Assembly: GCA_039029355.1 (NCBI GenBank) | Contig: JBCCGI010000059.1 | Location: 1-52,927, forward strand | Source of the DNA: JBCCGI01 sp039029355 | Lineage (GTDB): Bacteria; Planctomycetota; UBA1135; GCA-002686595 | Reading direction: 5' to 3' | DNA length: 52,927 bases | In this document: positions 1-9,097 of the stretch, one piece after another | Layout of the letters: the number at the start of each line of letters is the position of its first letter | How positions within the stretch are numbered: position 1 is the first letter of the stretch | Translations under genes and position numbers: made by a program | Notes under the pieces: generated by a model | What the model was told of the DNA's origin: nothing | What the model saw: the letters and a program-made list of their open reading frames with translations, nothing else | The model's database searches: none

Positions 1-110
1 CCTGGGGGCCCTGGGGGCCCTGGGGGCCCTGGGGGCCCTGGGGGCCCTGGGGGCCCTGGGGGCCCTGGGGGCCCTGGGGGCCCTGGGGGCCCTGGGGGCC
101 CTGGGGGCCC
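1..110 (-). repeat. Perfect 9-bp tandem repeat (coding, Gly-Pro-Pro)
   Basis: The unit TGGGGGCCC on the plus strand is repeated about 12 times without a mismatch and continues past the window edge. Read on the minus strand in the frame of the surrounding gene it is GGG CCC CCA, giving Gly-Pro-Pro in every unit. Identity at codon level, not only amino-acid level, suggests recent slippage or unequal exchange. Confidence 0.95.
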
Positions 111-998
111 CTCGAGCATGGCCGTGTCCTGGACCGAACCGTCGCTGAAGCGGATTTCCTTGTCCACCGTGATGCTCTGCGCCACGTGCAGCGCCGAGAC
201 CGGATGGGTGGTGCCGATGCCGACGTAGCCCGTCGTCGGGTCGATGTTGAGCTCGACCCCAAGCGGCCACAGCGCGCCGAGCGCGGGCTCGCTCGAGGCG
301 GGGATGCAGTCTCCCGTCGCATGGTCGACGATCGAGGTCGCGCACGGCAGCGCCACGTCCTGGGGCAGCGAGGGGCCGACGCTCCAACCCTGCGGCGTCC
401 CGGTCAGCGCGGGCGGTGGAGGCGACGACGCGAGCCTCGTGCCGCGCGGAACCGGCCCGAGGCCGACGCCCGTCGGCCCCAACCCGAAGCCGAGCGAGGC
501 GAAGGAGCCCGCGCCACGGTTGTGCAGGAGCTCGTAGCCGAGGTCGGTGACGCACAGCAGGTCCTGCGCGCCGTCCGCGTCGTAGTCGAGCCACACCGCG
601 TCCCGCACGGCCCCGGAGGCACCCGGCGCGCTCCAGGCCTCAAACCCGCCCGGACGGACGCCGCGGTACAGCAGCGCGCCCCCGTCGCTGGCGACCACGA
701 GGAGATCGGCCCGACCGTCGCCGTCGACGTCCGCCGGCCGGACGAAGGCCGCCGCGGACACGCCGCGCAGCCCGCTCTCGAGCGTCGCGTCGGCGAACGT
801 CCCATCGCCTCCGTTGCGGTGCAGGCGCAGTGCGCCGCCGGGCTCGATCGCGAGCAGGTCGACCAGGCCGTCGCCGTCCACGTCGTACCAGGTGAGCCCG
901 GCGCCCGGCGCCGGGGAGGAGTCCTGGGCCGCGAGGGACACGGCCAGGAGGACGAGGGAAGCGGTCCGCCGGGCGGTTCCAACGGCGAGTCGGGTCAT
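1..998 (-). CDS. Exported FG-GAP/VCBS protein with collagen-like Gly-Pro-Pro tract (C-terminus beyond window)
   Basis: The minus frame opens at ATG 998 and runs off the left edge without a stop, so at least 332 residues are seen. Residues 1-24 form a signal peptide ending near SLAAQ. Residues about 30-170 hold FG-GAP/VCBS-like calcium-loop repeats (DVDGDGLVDLL, DVDGDGRADLL, DYDADGAQDLL). Residues about 265-292 carry the motif pair VGIGTTHPVSALHV and IRFSDGSVQDTA, which in phage tail-fibre-like and surface proteins often precedes collagen or fibre stalks. From residue 297 the chain becomes uninterrupted Gly-Pro-Pro triplets, encoded by the 9-bp tandem repeat at the window edge. The ATG at 119 lies exactly 293 codons after 998, which confirms the frame. 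The gene follows a sigma factor on the same strand with a 111-bp gap. Likely an exported surface stalk protein; binding partner unknown. Confidence 0.8.
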   Translation of the reverse strand, partial: MTRLAVGTARRTASLVLLAVSLAAQDSSPAPGAGLTWYDVDGDGLVDLLAIEPGGALRLHRNGGDGTFADATLESGLRGVSAAAFVRPADVDGDGRADLLVVASDGGALLYRGVRPGGFEAWSAPGASGAVRDAVWLDYDADGAQDLLCVTDLGYELLHNRGAGSFASLGFGLGPTGVGLGPVPRGTRLASSPPPPALTGTPQGWSVGPSLPQDVALPCATSIVDHATGDCIPASSEPALGALWPLGVELNIDPTTGYVGIGTTHPVSALHVAQSITVDKEIRFSDGSVQDTAMLEGPPGPPGPPGPPGPPGPPGPPGPPGPPGPPGPPGPP

Positions 999-1109
999 CG
1001 TGGGGGCCTCTTGTGGGGGTCGTTGGGGGCGGCACTCGCCCCTCAGCCCCGAAGACCGCGCCGTGTGCCGAACCCGAGCGGATTCCGGAAAAAAGGCTGT
1101 GCGCCCCGC

Positions 1110-1673
1110 TCACCCGGCGGGCCCGGGGCCGGTCTTCAGGCTCAGCGCTGCGCGCAGGTAGCGCTTGCGCGCGGCCTCCTCGCCGATCCCCAGCTCGGCT
1201 CCGATCTCGCGGAAGGTGCGCCCCTCCAGGCGACCCAGCACGACGTCGCGGAGCGGCGTCTCGAGCGCGACGATGCGCCGGCGGAACCAGCTCAGCTCGT
1301 CGGCGCGCGTGATCGCCCCAAGGCTCGACGCGGGCCGCGGCGCCGCCTCGACCGCACCGAGCGACTCGCGCTCGGGTCCGACCCGACGCTCGGCGGCGCG
1401 GCCGACCGACCAGCGCGCGTGTTGCAGCAGGAGCGCGAGCAGGTCCTCGGGCCCGGCCCCGGCCGGGAGGCGGCGCACCGCCTGGACCCCCTGCAGCAGG
1501 ACCTCCTGCTCGAGGTCGGAGAGCGACACCTGGCGCGCGAGCCGCGCGCCGACCAGTCGCTGCAGGGCTCGCCGCACCGCGGGCGAGGCGCGCTCGAGCA
1601 GCTCGTTGAGCGCTTCGGGCTCGCCGGCCTGGGCCCTGCGTACGAGCTCGGCTCCCGCGTCGCGTGCGTCCAT
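1110..1673 (-). CDS. RNA polymerase sigma factor, ECF-like
   Basis: A 187-residue protein with a sigma region 2-like half (residues about 15-95, including QVSLSDLEQEVLLQG) and a region 4 helix-turn-helix (residues about 140-180, RTFREIGAELGIGEEAARKR). ATG 1673 is preferred over the longer upstream reading because that would overlap the preceding kinase gene, which stops at 1684. The spacing is 10 bp, so kinase and sigma factor are very probably co-transcribed, with the kinase first. It should direct RNA polymerase to a small regulon. The order kinase then sigma is the reverse of the other three pairs in this window. Target promoters are unknown. Confidence 0.85.
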   Translation of the reverse strand: MDARDAGAELVRRAQAGEPEALNELLERASPAVRRALQRLVGARLARQVSLSDLEQEVLLQGVQAVRRLPAGAGPEDLLALLLQHARWSVGRAAERRVGPERESLGAVEAAPRPASSLGAITRADELSWFRRRIVALETPLRDVVLGRLEGRTFREIGAELGIGEEAARKRYLRAALSLKTGPGPAG

Positions 1674-1683
1674 GGACCGGCGC

Positions 1684-4600
1684 CTAGCCGCCGCCTCCGT
1701 CCGGGGTCGCTCGGTCGAGCAGCCGGCGCAACGCGGTCCGCGTCGCCTCCGCCTGCGCGTCGCCGGGCTCCGGCTCATCGCGTCGCCCGTCGGCGCGCCG
1801 CAGGGCGTCGCGCGCTTCGTCGGTACGCCCGAGCCGGGCGAGCGCTAGCGCCTCGACCTCGAGTGTCCGCGGGTCCGGATCGAGCGCGAGGGACGCCCGC
1901 GCCTTCTCGAGCGCGCGGACGTAGAGCTCGTCGGCGCTCCCGGGCTCCAGCGCCAGGGCGCGCGCGGCATCGCGCAGCGTGCGCGGTCCGTCGGGCTTGG
2001 AACGCGCGAGCCAGATCGCCGCGCGCAGCTCGACCGGGGAGAGGTCGGCGCGCCGCCCGAGCGCCTCCACGACCGCCTGGGAGCGGTGGTGCAGCGCGAA
2101 GAGCTCGTCGACCTCGACGCGCAGCTTGGACCGCACGCGGTGCAGGACGTTGAGCCCGCGCTCGCGCCGCGTCGAGTCCCAGAGGCGCAGGTTGTTTCCC
2201 GCGCACAGCCAGCTCCCGTCGGGCGCGAAGGCGAGCGCGGTGATCCAGTTTCGCCGGGCGCCGAGCGTCGCGAGGACCGACCCGCTGGCGAAGTCCCAGA
2301 GGCGCAGGCTCTGGTCGACGCCGCCGGTGGCGAGCCGCGTACCGTCGGGTGAGAAGGCGGTCGCGTGGACGCTCTCGGAGTGTCCGCGGAGCTCGCGCTC
2401 GAGCTCCCACGTCTGCGTGCTCCACACCAGCACGCGCTCGTCGGCGCCGGAGGTGACGAAGGACGAGCCGTCCGGATGGAAGCGGATCGAGTGGACCAGG
2501 TCGCCGTGGGGCGCGGGGCGGCGCCGCGCGACGGTCCACCCGGCGGTCTCGATCACCAGCAGGTCCTCGCCGCCCGGCCCGACGACGAGGTGCTCACCGT
2601 CGGGCGCGAAGCGCAGGGCGCCCACGCGCCCGGCGCCGCACCGCAGCTGGGCGATGGCGGCGCCGGTGCCGAGGTCGAGGACGGCCAGCAGGCCGTCGCT
2701 CGTCGACGCGGCGATGCGGCCGCCGTGCAGGTCGATGTCCTCGACCCAGGTGTCGGCGAGCTTCACCTCGCGCTCGACGACGGCGCGCTCCACGTCCCAG
2801 ATCAGCAGGCGGCCGTCGGTCGTCCCGACGCACAGACGCCGGCCGGTGCGGTCGAAGCGGCACGCCACGGCGTCCTCCTTGTCCCACTCGAGGCGCGCCT
2901 GGCAGTCGCCGCTCTCGGGATCCCAGAGCAGCACGCCCGGCTGCGGGCCCGCGCTCGCGATGCGGGCGCCGTCCGGCGACACGTCCAGCTTGCGCGCGCC
3001 GAAGCTGTGGGGGAGGAGCAGGCTCTCCCCCTCGCTTCCGTCCGGGTCCCAGAGCCGGACGAGCGCGTCTTCGCCGGTGGTCGCCAGCGCGTCGCCCGCG
3101 GGGCTCCAGGCGACGGCGGTGACCCGCGCGCGATGCCCGTGTCCGACGAAACCAAGCGCACCGCTGCCCGCGTCCCACACGCGCACCGTTCCGTCCGAAG
3201 ACGCTGTGGCCAGGCGCCGCCCGTCCGGAGAGAAGGCGATGCTCCACACGTAGCCGGTATGGGCGTCCAGGACCGCGATGCGGTCGAGCGAGGCCGCGTC
3301 GAGCAGCTGCACCTCGCCCTGCGGCGTCCCGACCGCGAGGACGTCGCCGCGCGGGCCGACGGCGAGCGGAAGGCAGTGGTGCGAGTAGGCCGGCTCGTCG
3401 AGCAGCTCGCGCTCGCGCAGCACCTCGCCGGTCTCGGGATCGTGGACGCGCACCCGGCTGTCGGCCGCAAGGCTGAAGAGCTCGTCCGGGTTCGGCCCAA
3501 AGCCGATCCCGGCGCGGCCTCCGACGTAGAAGGAGCCCACGATCGCGCCCGTCGGCGCGTCCAGCAGGCGGACCTTGCCGTCCTGTGCCGAGACGGCGAC
3601 GGTGTCCGTTCCCGGCCGGAAGGCCACGTCGCGGAAGTTGCCGCCGCCGGGGCGGAGGATCCGAGGGGGGACCGCGGGATCGAAGGAGAAGAAGCCGACC
3701 TCGCGCTTCCCCGCCGCGACGATCCAGCGCTCGTGGGGGTCGATCTTGAGCTCGTAGACGCGGTCGGCCACGCGCCCCAGCAGCCGGGGTGCCGATGCGT
3801 TCCGCGCGGCGGCGGCGAAGACCCGCCCGTCCTCGTCGCCGAAGGCGAGGAGCTCGCCGTCCGGCGAGAACGCCACGCCGCGCGTCAACTCGGCGTCCGA
3901 GGCGGCGTCCAAGGTCGCGCGGCTGAGGTCGACGCGCGCGTCCAGGTGGTGCCATTCCCATCCGCGCAGCGCGGGATCGCAGAGGGCCAGCTGGGCGCGC
4001 GCGAAGTCGGGGTGATGCTGCTCGAGCAGCGCCGCCGCGGCCGAGACGCGCGCCGCGTAGGCGGAGCGGTCGGCCCGCTGGCTCTGGGCCCGCAGGCGCG
4101 CGTTGACGCCGTCGACGGTGCGGCGCTGCGCCGCCTGCGTCCACGCGAAGGCGAGCGAGCCGGCCACGAGCAGGAGCAGCGCCGACGCGAGGGCCAACGC
4201 CGCGGTGCGGTTGCGGTCGACCCACTTGCGCGCCTCGACCACCGGTCCCACGCGATGGGCGCTGACCACGCGGCGCTCGGTGTAGGCGCGCAGGTCGGCC
4301 GCCAGGCTCTCCATGTTCCCGTAGCGCCGCGCCGGAGTCCGCGACATGGCCTTGTCGCAGATCGCGATCAGCTCGGGCGGCGCCGCCGGCGCGCGGCGCA
4401 CGAGGGCCGTGGGCGCGTGGCGACGGACCTCTTCGAGCACGCCCTGGGCATCCGCCGACGGGCAGCGGTCGGCGTAGGGCGGCTCGCCCGCGAGCAGCTC
4501 GTACAGGACCGCGCCGACGGCGTAGACGTCCACCCGCGGGCCGATCGCGGCGGCCCGCCCGCTCGCCTGTTCGGGCGCCATGTAGCTCGGCGTTCCGATC

Positions 4601-5433
4601 ACCGCACCGTCGACGGTGAAGGGGCCGTGGCGGCTGTCGTCCGGATCGCGGACTTCTCCGCGGGGGTCGGGCACGCCCGGCTCGGGCCGCGCGGCCACCC
4701 GGGCGAGGCCCCAGTCGGTCACATAGGTCTCGCCCAGCGCTCCGACCATGACGTTCGACGGCTTCACGTCGCGGTGCAGGATGCCCTTGCCGTGGGCGTA
4801 GGCCAGGGTCTCGCAGACCTTGATCAGCACGCCGACGACGCGCGTCGCGTTCCAGCCGTCGCGTCCCTGGCGAGCGAGGCGCAGCACCCGGCCGAGCTCG
4901 TGCCCGCGGACCAGGTGCATGGTGAAGAAGAGCCGCCCCTCGGCGTCGAAGCCCGCGTCGTGCACGGGCAGCACTCCGGGATGGTCGAGCCAGCCCATCA
5001 CGTGCGCCTCATCCAGGAAGCGGTAGAGCGAGCGGTCGCCGCGGCGCTCGCTCGACTCGCCGCGGCGGACGGCGGAGACCTTCATCGCCAGCGTGCGCTT
5101 GAGGCGCGCGTCCCAGACGCGGTAGACCGAGCCCATGCCGCCGCGGCCGATCTCGTCGAGCATCGAGTAGCGCTCGTCGTCTTGGCTGCGGGCGAGGGCC
5201 TCCAGCGGCCCGTCGCCGATCGGGACGGGCGCGGCGCCGGCCTCGACCTGGCGGTCGCGCTGGTCGACCGCCAGGTGCAGCCGGCGCAGCTCGGGAGCTA
5301 GGTCGGCACGTTCGCGGCAGAGCTGCTCGAGGTCGAGCGACTCGCCCTCGGGGAGGCTGGCCAGGCGCGCCGCGTAGACGTCCAAGGCGTCGGCGGCGAG
5401 GTCCCGCCGGGGCTCGGTCTCGGACGGCTTCAT
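1684..5433 (-). CDS. Membrane Ser/Thr protein kinase with WD40 propeller and C-terminal TPR-like region
   Basis: 1249 residues from ATG 5433; an in-frame GTG lies four codons upstream at 5445. The kinase domain spans about residues 90-385: glycine loop GRGGMGSVY (96-104), Lys in LAMKV (118), HRDVKPSN (220-227) and a GTPSYMAPEQ activation segment. The metal-binding DFG is DWG (240-242). One membrane helix follows at about 410-432, then WD40 repeats from about 500 to 1090 (units ending TVRVWD, LVRLWD, SLRLWD), then a TPR-like tail. By topology the propeller would lie outside the cytoplasm as a sensor. The sigma gene follows after 10 bp. A TAGAGT hexamer at 5449-5444, 10 nt before the ATG, is a possible -10 element; no Shine-Dalgarno is seen. 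Confidence 0.9.
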   Translation of the reverse strand: MKPSETEPRRDLAADALDVYAARLASLPEGESLDLEQLCRERADLAPELRRLHLAVDQRDRQVEAGAAPVPIGDGPLEALARSQDDERYSMLDEIGRGGMGSVYRVWDARLKRTLAMKVSAVRRGESSERRGDRSLYRFLDEAHVMGWLDHPGVLPVHDAGFDAEGRLFFTMHLVRGHELGRVLRLARQGRDGWNATRVVGVLIKVCETLAYAHGKGILHRDVKPSNVMVGALGETYVTDWGLARVAARPEPGVPDPRGEVRDPDDSRHGPFTVDGAVIGTPSYMAPEQASGRAAAIGPRVDVYAVGAVLYELLAGEPPYADRCPSADAQGVLEEVRRHAPTALVRRAPAAPPELIAICDKAMSRTPARRYGNMESLAADLRAYTERRVVSAHRVGPVVEARKWVDRNRTAALALASALLLLVAGSLAFAWTQAAQRRTVDGVNARLRAQSQRADRSAYAARVSAAAALLEQHHPDFARAQLALCDPALRGWEWHHLDARVDLSRATLDAASDAELTRGVAFSPDGELLAFGDEDGRVFAAAARNASAPRLLGRVADRVYELKIDPHERWIVAAGKREVGFFSFDPAVPPRILRPGGGNFRDVAFRPGTDTVAVSAQDGKVRLLDAPTGAIVGSFYVGGRAGIGFGPNPDELFSLAADSRVRVHDPETGEVLRERELLDEPAYSHHCLPLAVGPRGDVLAVGTPQGEVQLLDAASLDRIAVLDAHTGYVWSIAFSPDGRRLATASSDGTVRVWDAGSGALGFVGHGHRARVTAVAWSPAGDALATTGEDALVRLWDPDGSEGESLLLPHSFGARKLDVSPDGARIASAGPQPGVLLWDPESGDCQARLEWDKEDAVACRFDRTGRRLCVGTTDGRLLIWDVERAVVEREVKLADTWVEDIDLHGGRIAASTSDGLLAVLDLGTGAAIAQLRCGAGRVGALRFAPDGEHLVVGPGGEDLLVIETAGWTVARRRPAPHGDLVHSIRFHPDGSSFVTSGADERVLVWSTQTWELERELRGHSESVHATAFSPDGTRLATGGVDQSLRLWDFASGSVLATLGARRNWITALAFAPDGSWLCAGNNLRLWDSTRRERGLNVLHRVRSKLRVEVDELFALHHRSQAVVEALGRRADLSPVELRAAIWLARSKPDGPRTLRDAARALALEPGSADELYVRALEKARASLALDPDPRTLEVEALALARLGRTDEARDALRRADGRRDEPEPGDAQAEATRTALRRLLDRATPDGGGG

Positions 5434-5499
5434 GGGCGCGTCCACTCTAGCACCTGCCGCAGCCGGCCCCTGGAGGCCGTCCGCGGGTGGGGGGCGCCC

Positions 5500-7215
5500 T
5501 CAGAAGGTCCCGATCACGCAGTCGAGGGCATTCGTCAGGAGCACCGTCGCGTCGGCGTCGACCGACGCGACCTGGGCGCAGAAGGGGAGACCGACCGCCT
5601 CGGGGTCCTGCGGAATGGCGACCTGGAAGGGGTTCCCGGGCGGACTGGTGACGACGAAGCCGGCGCCGGACGGATCGCAGAGCAGCGTCCCGAGCGGGCC
5701 GAGCGGAACGTTGACGGGCTGGAAGGACACGCGCATCCAGTCGAGCAACGGCGCCGGGAGAGCGGGCGTCGCGACCGGGTCCCAGACCGCGCCGACGACC
5801 GGCGCGCTCGTACGGCCCGGGAAGAACACCACCGGGTTCGGCGGGCTGCCGGCGCGCACGACCTCGGTCGCTGGGGCCACCGGATCCAGGAAGAGGATCC
5901 ACGCGGCGCCGTGCCCCGTGCCGCCATCGTCGTCCTCGGGCGCGCCGACGGCGAGGTCGCCGAGGCCGTCTCCGTCCAGGTCTCCGGCGGCGCACAGCGA
6001 CGTGCCGAAGCGGTCGAACGGGTCAAGCTCGCCGGCAAAGCCACCCGCGAGCGCGCTGATCTTGCGGTGCGCACGCACGGTCGCGTCCGGCGCGAGGAAG
6101 AGGAGCCAAACCGCCCCCTGGTTGGCCTTGAGGCCGAGGCCGCCGTCGTCGTCGTCAGGCGCTCCCACCGCGAGCTCCTGGAGCCCGTCGCCGTCCAGAT
6201 CGCCCAGCGCGGCCAGGCCGCGGCCGAAGCGGTCGAAGTGGTCGAGCTCGCCGTCGAACGCGCCGATGCCGTCGCCGATCTTGCGCTCGCCCTTGACGCT
6301 CCCGTCGTCGTTGAGGAACAGCACCCAGACCGCGCCGGCGCTCGGAGGAATGCCGCGGTGCCCGAAGAAGCCCGCCTCGGCGCTGCCGACCGCCAGCTCG
6401 CCGGCGCCGTCCTCGTCGTAGTCGCCGAGGGCGGCGACGGAGTAGCCGAAGAAGTCGGCGTTCTGCAGGTCACCCGCGAAGCCACCCGCGCTGTCGCTGA
6501 TCTTGCGCTCGGCCTTGACGCTCCCGTCGACGTTCAGGAACAGCACCCAGACGGCTCCGTGCTGAGGCCCTCCGTCGCCGTCGCCCGGGGCACCGACCGC
6601 GACGTCCACAACCCCGTCGCCGTCGTGATCGCCCAGTCCCGCCAGCGCGCTCCCAAACGTGTCGCCGGCGTCGAGCTGTCCCGCGAAGCCGCCCTCGAAG
6701 GCGCTGATCTTGCGGCACGCCTTTACCGTCCCGTCGGCGTTGAGGAAGAGGATCCACACCGCTCCCGCCGCCGGTGCTCCGTCATCGTCGTCGGGCGCGC
6801 CGACCGCCAGGTCGACGACCCCGTCGCGGTCGAGGTCTCCAAGCCCGGCCAGCGCGGAGCCGAAGACGTCGCCGTCGTCCAGCACGCCGGCGAAGCCACC
6901 CTCGGTGGCGCTGATCTTCTGCTCCGCCTTGACGCTGCCGTCGGCGTTCAGGAAGAGGATCCACACCGCGCCGCGCTTGGCGCCGCCGTCTCCGTCGAAG
7001 TGGGATCCGACCGCGAGGTCGGCGACGCCGTCTCCGTCGAGGTCGCCCAAGGCGGCCGAGGCGTGCCCGAAGGAGTCGATGACGTCGAGCGTGCCGCCGA
7101 AGCCGCCGGCCTCGTCGCTGATCTTCTGGTGAGCGGCGACCTGCGCCGCGACCGGCGGCCCGAGCAGCGCGGCCGCGCTCAGCAACAACGGTACGTGGGG
7201 GGCTGTCGCGAGCAT
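5500..7215 (-). CDS. Exported protein with six FG-GAP (integrin-like) repeats and shared C-terminal tail
   Basis: 571 residues. ATG 7215 has an upstream GAGGAG eight bases away, supporting this start. Residues 1-25 are a signal peptide (cleavage near PVAAQ). Six repeats of about 62-66 residues follow, each with a core like FGSALAGLGDLDRDGVVDL, an AVGAPDDDDG calcium-loop end and a GAVWILFLNADG linker ending in KIS. They should fold as an integrin-alpha-type beta-propeller. The last 130 residues are a different module ending in LTNALDCVIGTF, related to the ends of the proteins at 47124-48002 and 37641-40127. The gene lies between the galactose-oxidase-like gene and the WD40 kinase on the same strand. 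Function is unknown; surface adhesion or scaffolding is inference. Confidence 0.85.
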   Translation of the reverse strand: MLATAPHVPLLLSAAALLGPPVAAQVAAHQKISDEAGGFGGTLDVIDSFGHASAALGDLDGDGVADLAVGSHFDGDGGAKRGAVWILFLNADGSVKAEQKISATEGGFAGVLDDGDVFGSALAGLGDLDRDGVVDLAVGAPDDDDGAPAAGAVWILFLNADGTVKACRKISAFEGGFAGQLDAGDTFGSALAGLGDHDGDGVVDVAVGAPGDGDGGPQHGAVWVLFLNVDGSVKAERKISDSAGGFAGDLQNADFFGYSVAALGDYDEDGAGELAVGSAEAGFFGHRGIPPSAGAVWVLFLNDDGSVKGERKIGDGIGAFDGELDHFDRFGRGLAALGDLDGDGLQELAVGAPDDDDGGLGLKANQGAVWLLFLAPDATVRAHRKISALAGGFAGELDPFDRFGTSLCAAGDLDGDGLGDLAVGAPEDDDGGTGHGAAWILFLDPVAPATEVVRAGSPPNPVVFFPGRTSAPVVGAVWDPVATPALPAPLLDWMRVSFQPVNVPLGPLGTLLCDPSGAGFVVTSPPGNPFQVAIPQDPEAVGLPFCAQVASVDADATVLLTNALDCVIGTF

Positions 7216-7246
7216 GGTCCGCGCTCCTCGACGAGACGTGGCCGCT

Positions 7247-7273
7247 CCGCGACCCGAAGGCGACGGGTCGCGG
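7247..7273 (-). terminator. GC-rich hairpin between two minus-strand genes
   Basis: A perfect 9-bp inverted repeat, CGCGACCCG (7248-7256) and CGGGTCGCG (7264-7272), extendable by one pair, with a 7-nt loop. It lies between the stop of the galactose-oxidase-like gene and the start of the FG-GAP gene. There is no T tract, so it may attenuate or stabilise transcripts rather than terminate them fully. Confidence 0.5.
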
Positions 7274-7285
7274 GCAACCTGGGAA

Positions 7286-9097
7286 TCAGTACAGGTAGAC
7301 GAACTTCCCGATCGACGGCACGCCCCTGCAATTCAGAATGAAGAGCAGGTAGTGCCCGCGGGGCGCGTGCGGATGGGGGGCGACGCCGTCCGGCATCGTC
7401 GCCGTCACCTTGCCCGCGGCGAGGTCGCGCGTGAAGCGCAGCTGCAGTACGCGCTGCTCCGAATCGGTGCTGTGGGTGTTCTGCACCGGACGCACCAGCA
7501 CCACCTTCTCGATCTGGGTCGCCTGCGGCGTCTTGATGTCGAACTTGTCGCCGTGCTTGACCACCGACGGATAGGACGAGATTACCGGCCGCGGCCCCTT
7601 GAAGAGATACGGGGGGCTGTAGACCTCCATCGTCTTCTCCAGCGGCCCCGCGATGCCGCCGCTGGCGAGCACCTTGCCGCTCGGCAGAAGGGCCGCCGCG
7701 GAGTGGTAGCCGCGGGCGAAGGTCAGGTCGTCCTGACAGATGAAGGTGTTGGTGCAGGGGTCGAAGAGCTCCGACGAGAAGCTGCCGACGAGGCCGTTGT
7801 TGCCGTGGTTCGCGCCGCCCCAGATGATCGCCTTGCCGTCCGGCAGCAGGATCGACTGCGCGTGGTTGCGCGGCTCGGCCATGTCCGGCAGGCGGGTCCA
7901 GGGGGCTCCGACGGCCAGGCTCTCGGCGTCGATGATCTCGGCCGTGACGCTGTCCGGAATCGGGGTCTGCCCGCCGCCGAAGACCATCACGCGGGAGCGC
8001 TGCTCGTACACGTCGTCGGTCGGCTCCATGAACTGGAGCGACATCGCCTCGGTGCGGTAGGGGAACGCCAGCGGACCGAGATCGTGCCAGGTACCCGTGA
8101 CCGGGTTGGTGAAGTCGTTCCACACGAAGAACTGCGTCGGCGGCGTCGCGGGGCTGCCGGCGAAGCCCGTGCGGGTAAACACGATCTGGCCGTTGGCAAG
8201 CGGGTGCAGGCCCGGGTAGAGCGGGGTCCAGAAGAGCTCCGACGAGGCTCCCGGCACGACGGTGAACGCGCCGGTGTTCTCGTTGTAGATCTCCATGGGG
8301 CCGACGGTTCCACCGCCGCCGCTCTGCACGCCTCCGACGATGAGGAAGTTGGGCTCGCCGAGGGCAACGACGGAGGGATACCAGCGCTCGAAGTTCAGGT
8401 CGGCGATCCGCGTCCAAACCCCGTTCGTACCCGCGTCGGGATCGAAGATGTGGACCTGGTCGGAGTTCGGGTTCGGTCCGCCGCCGGCACCGCCGACCGA
8501 CAGGACGCGCCCGTCGCTCAGCTGGACGGTCTGGCTACACCATTGCGAGAACTGCGGGTCGTTGTCGGGCGAGACGAAGATCGGGTTGACGAGATCGCTC
8601 GGGTCCCACTGGGTCGTGCGGACCGAGTTGCTCTCCTCGAAGAACATGACGCGGCCGTTCTTGAGCAGGACCGTGTTCACCGGCGACCAAGGAGCCTCGT
8701 AGGGCAGCAGGTCCCAGCGCCCTTTGGTGGCCGGTCCGAAGAAGCAGTGCAGCTTGGCAAAGGCGGTGACGTCGAAGGACCAGACCTTCTGCAGCTGCGC
8801 CAGCGAGGTGAGCGTGCCGGTCTTCTGCGCCTTGCGGATCTCGAGGATCAGCTGGGCGGTCTCGGGCGCGAGGCCGGTCTCTTCGACGATCTGCTTGTAG
8901 CTATCGACCCCGTTGAGGAAGTCCAAGATGCGGTAGGTGGTCTTCTTGTCGACCATGCCGTCCCAGACCGCGTCGGCGTCGAAGGCGGCGACCGGATCGG
9001 CGAGCTCCTGGTGCTCCGGAGTCAGTTCCTGGGCCCGGCCGGGGCTCGCAAACAGGGCGGCGCCCAGGCAAGAGGCGAGTAGCAATCGGCGGTGCAT
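7286..9097 (-). CDS. Secreted galactose oxidase-like / glyoxal oxidase-type copper radical oxidase
   Basis: 603 residues with signal peptide (1-22, cleavage near GRAQ). A Kelch-type propeller occupies about residues 130-490 and a galactose-oxidase-like early-set domain (DUF1929 type) about 500-603. The residues that build the copper/Cys-Tyr radical site in galactose oxidase are all present: Cys187 (QWCSQTVQ), Tyr240 (RWYPS), Tyr464-His465 (RGYHSAAALLPSGKV) and His542 (NTHSTDSEQR). The stacking Trp of fungal galactose oxidase is Gln258 here (GGVQSG), so glyoxal-oxidase-like specificity is possible. Such enzymes oxidise alcohols or aldehydes with oxygen and release hydrogen peroxide. Residues about 45-105 form an extra helical region resembling helix-hairpin-helix repeats. 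A GGAGG at 9106-9110 precedes the ATG by 8 nt. The gene is divergent from a di-haem peroxidase operon. Confidence 0.88.
   Translation of the reverse strand: MHRRLLLASCLGAALFASPGRAQELTPEHQELADPVAAFDADAVWDGMVDKKTTYRILDFLNGVDSYKQIVEETGLAPETAQLILEIRKAQKTGTLTSLAQLQKVWSFDVTAFAKLHCFFGPATKGRWDLLPYEAPWSPVNTVLLKNGRVMFFEESNSVRTTQWDPSDLVNPIFVSPDNDPQFSQWCSQTVQLSDGRVLSVGGAGGGPNPNSDQVHIFDPDAGTNGVWTRIADLNFERWYPSVVALGEPNFLIVGGVQSGGGGTVGPMEIYNENTGAFTVVPGASSELFWTPLYPGLHPLANGQIVFTRTGFAGSPATPPTQFFVWNDFTNPVTGTWHDLGPLAFPYRTEAMSLQFMEPTDDVYEQRSRVMVFGGGQTPIPDSVTAEIIDAESLAVGAPWTRLPDMAEPRNHAQSILLPDGKAIIWGGANHGNNGLVGSFSSELFDPCTNTFICQDDLTFARGYHSAAALLPSGKVLASGGIAGPLEKTMEVYSPPYLFKGPRPVISSYPSVVKHGDKFDIKTPQATQIEKVVLVRPVQNTHSTDSEQRVLQLRFTRDLAAGKVTATMPDGVAPHPHAPRGHYLLFILNCRGVPSIGKFVYLY

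Noticed and set aside
1..110. A CRISPR or origin-type repeat
   Set aside because: The 9-bp units are contiguous without spacers and are in frame with a coding sequence.
186..2153. A 655-codon plus-strand open frame
   Set aside because: Low-complexity Arg-rich translation covering the collagen and sigma genes in the wrong strand; no domain.
2365..5301. A 978-codon open frame on the plus strand
   Set aside because: It is antisense to the WD40 kinase, has Arg/Ala/Val-rich random composition and no motif; such long shadows are expected at this GC content.
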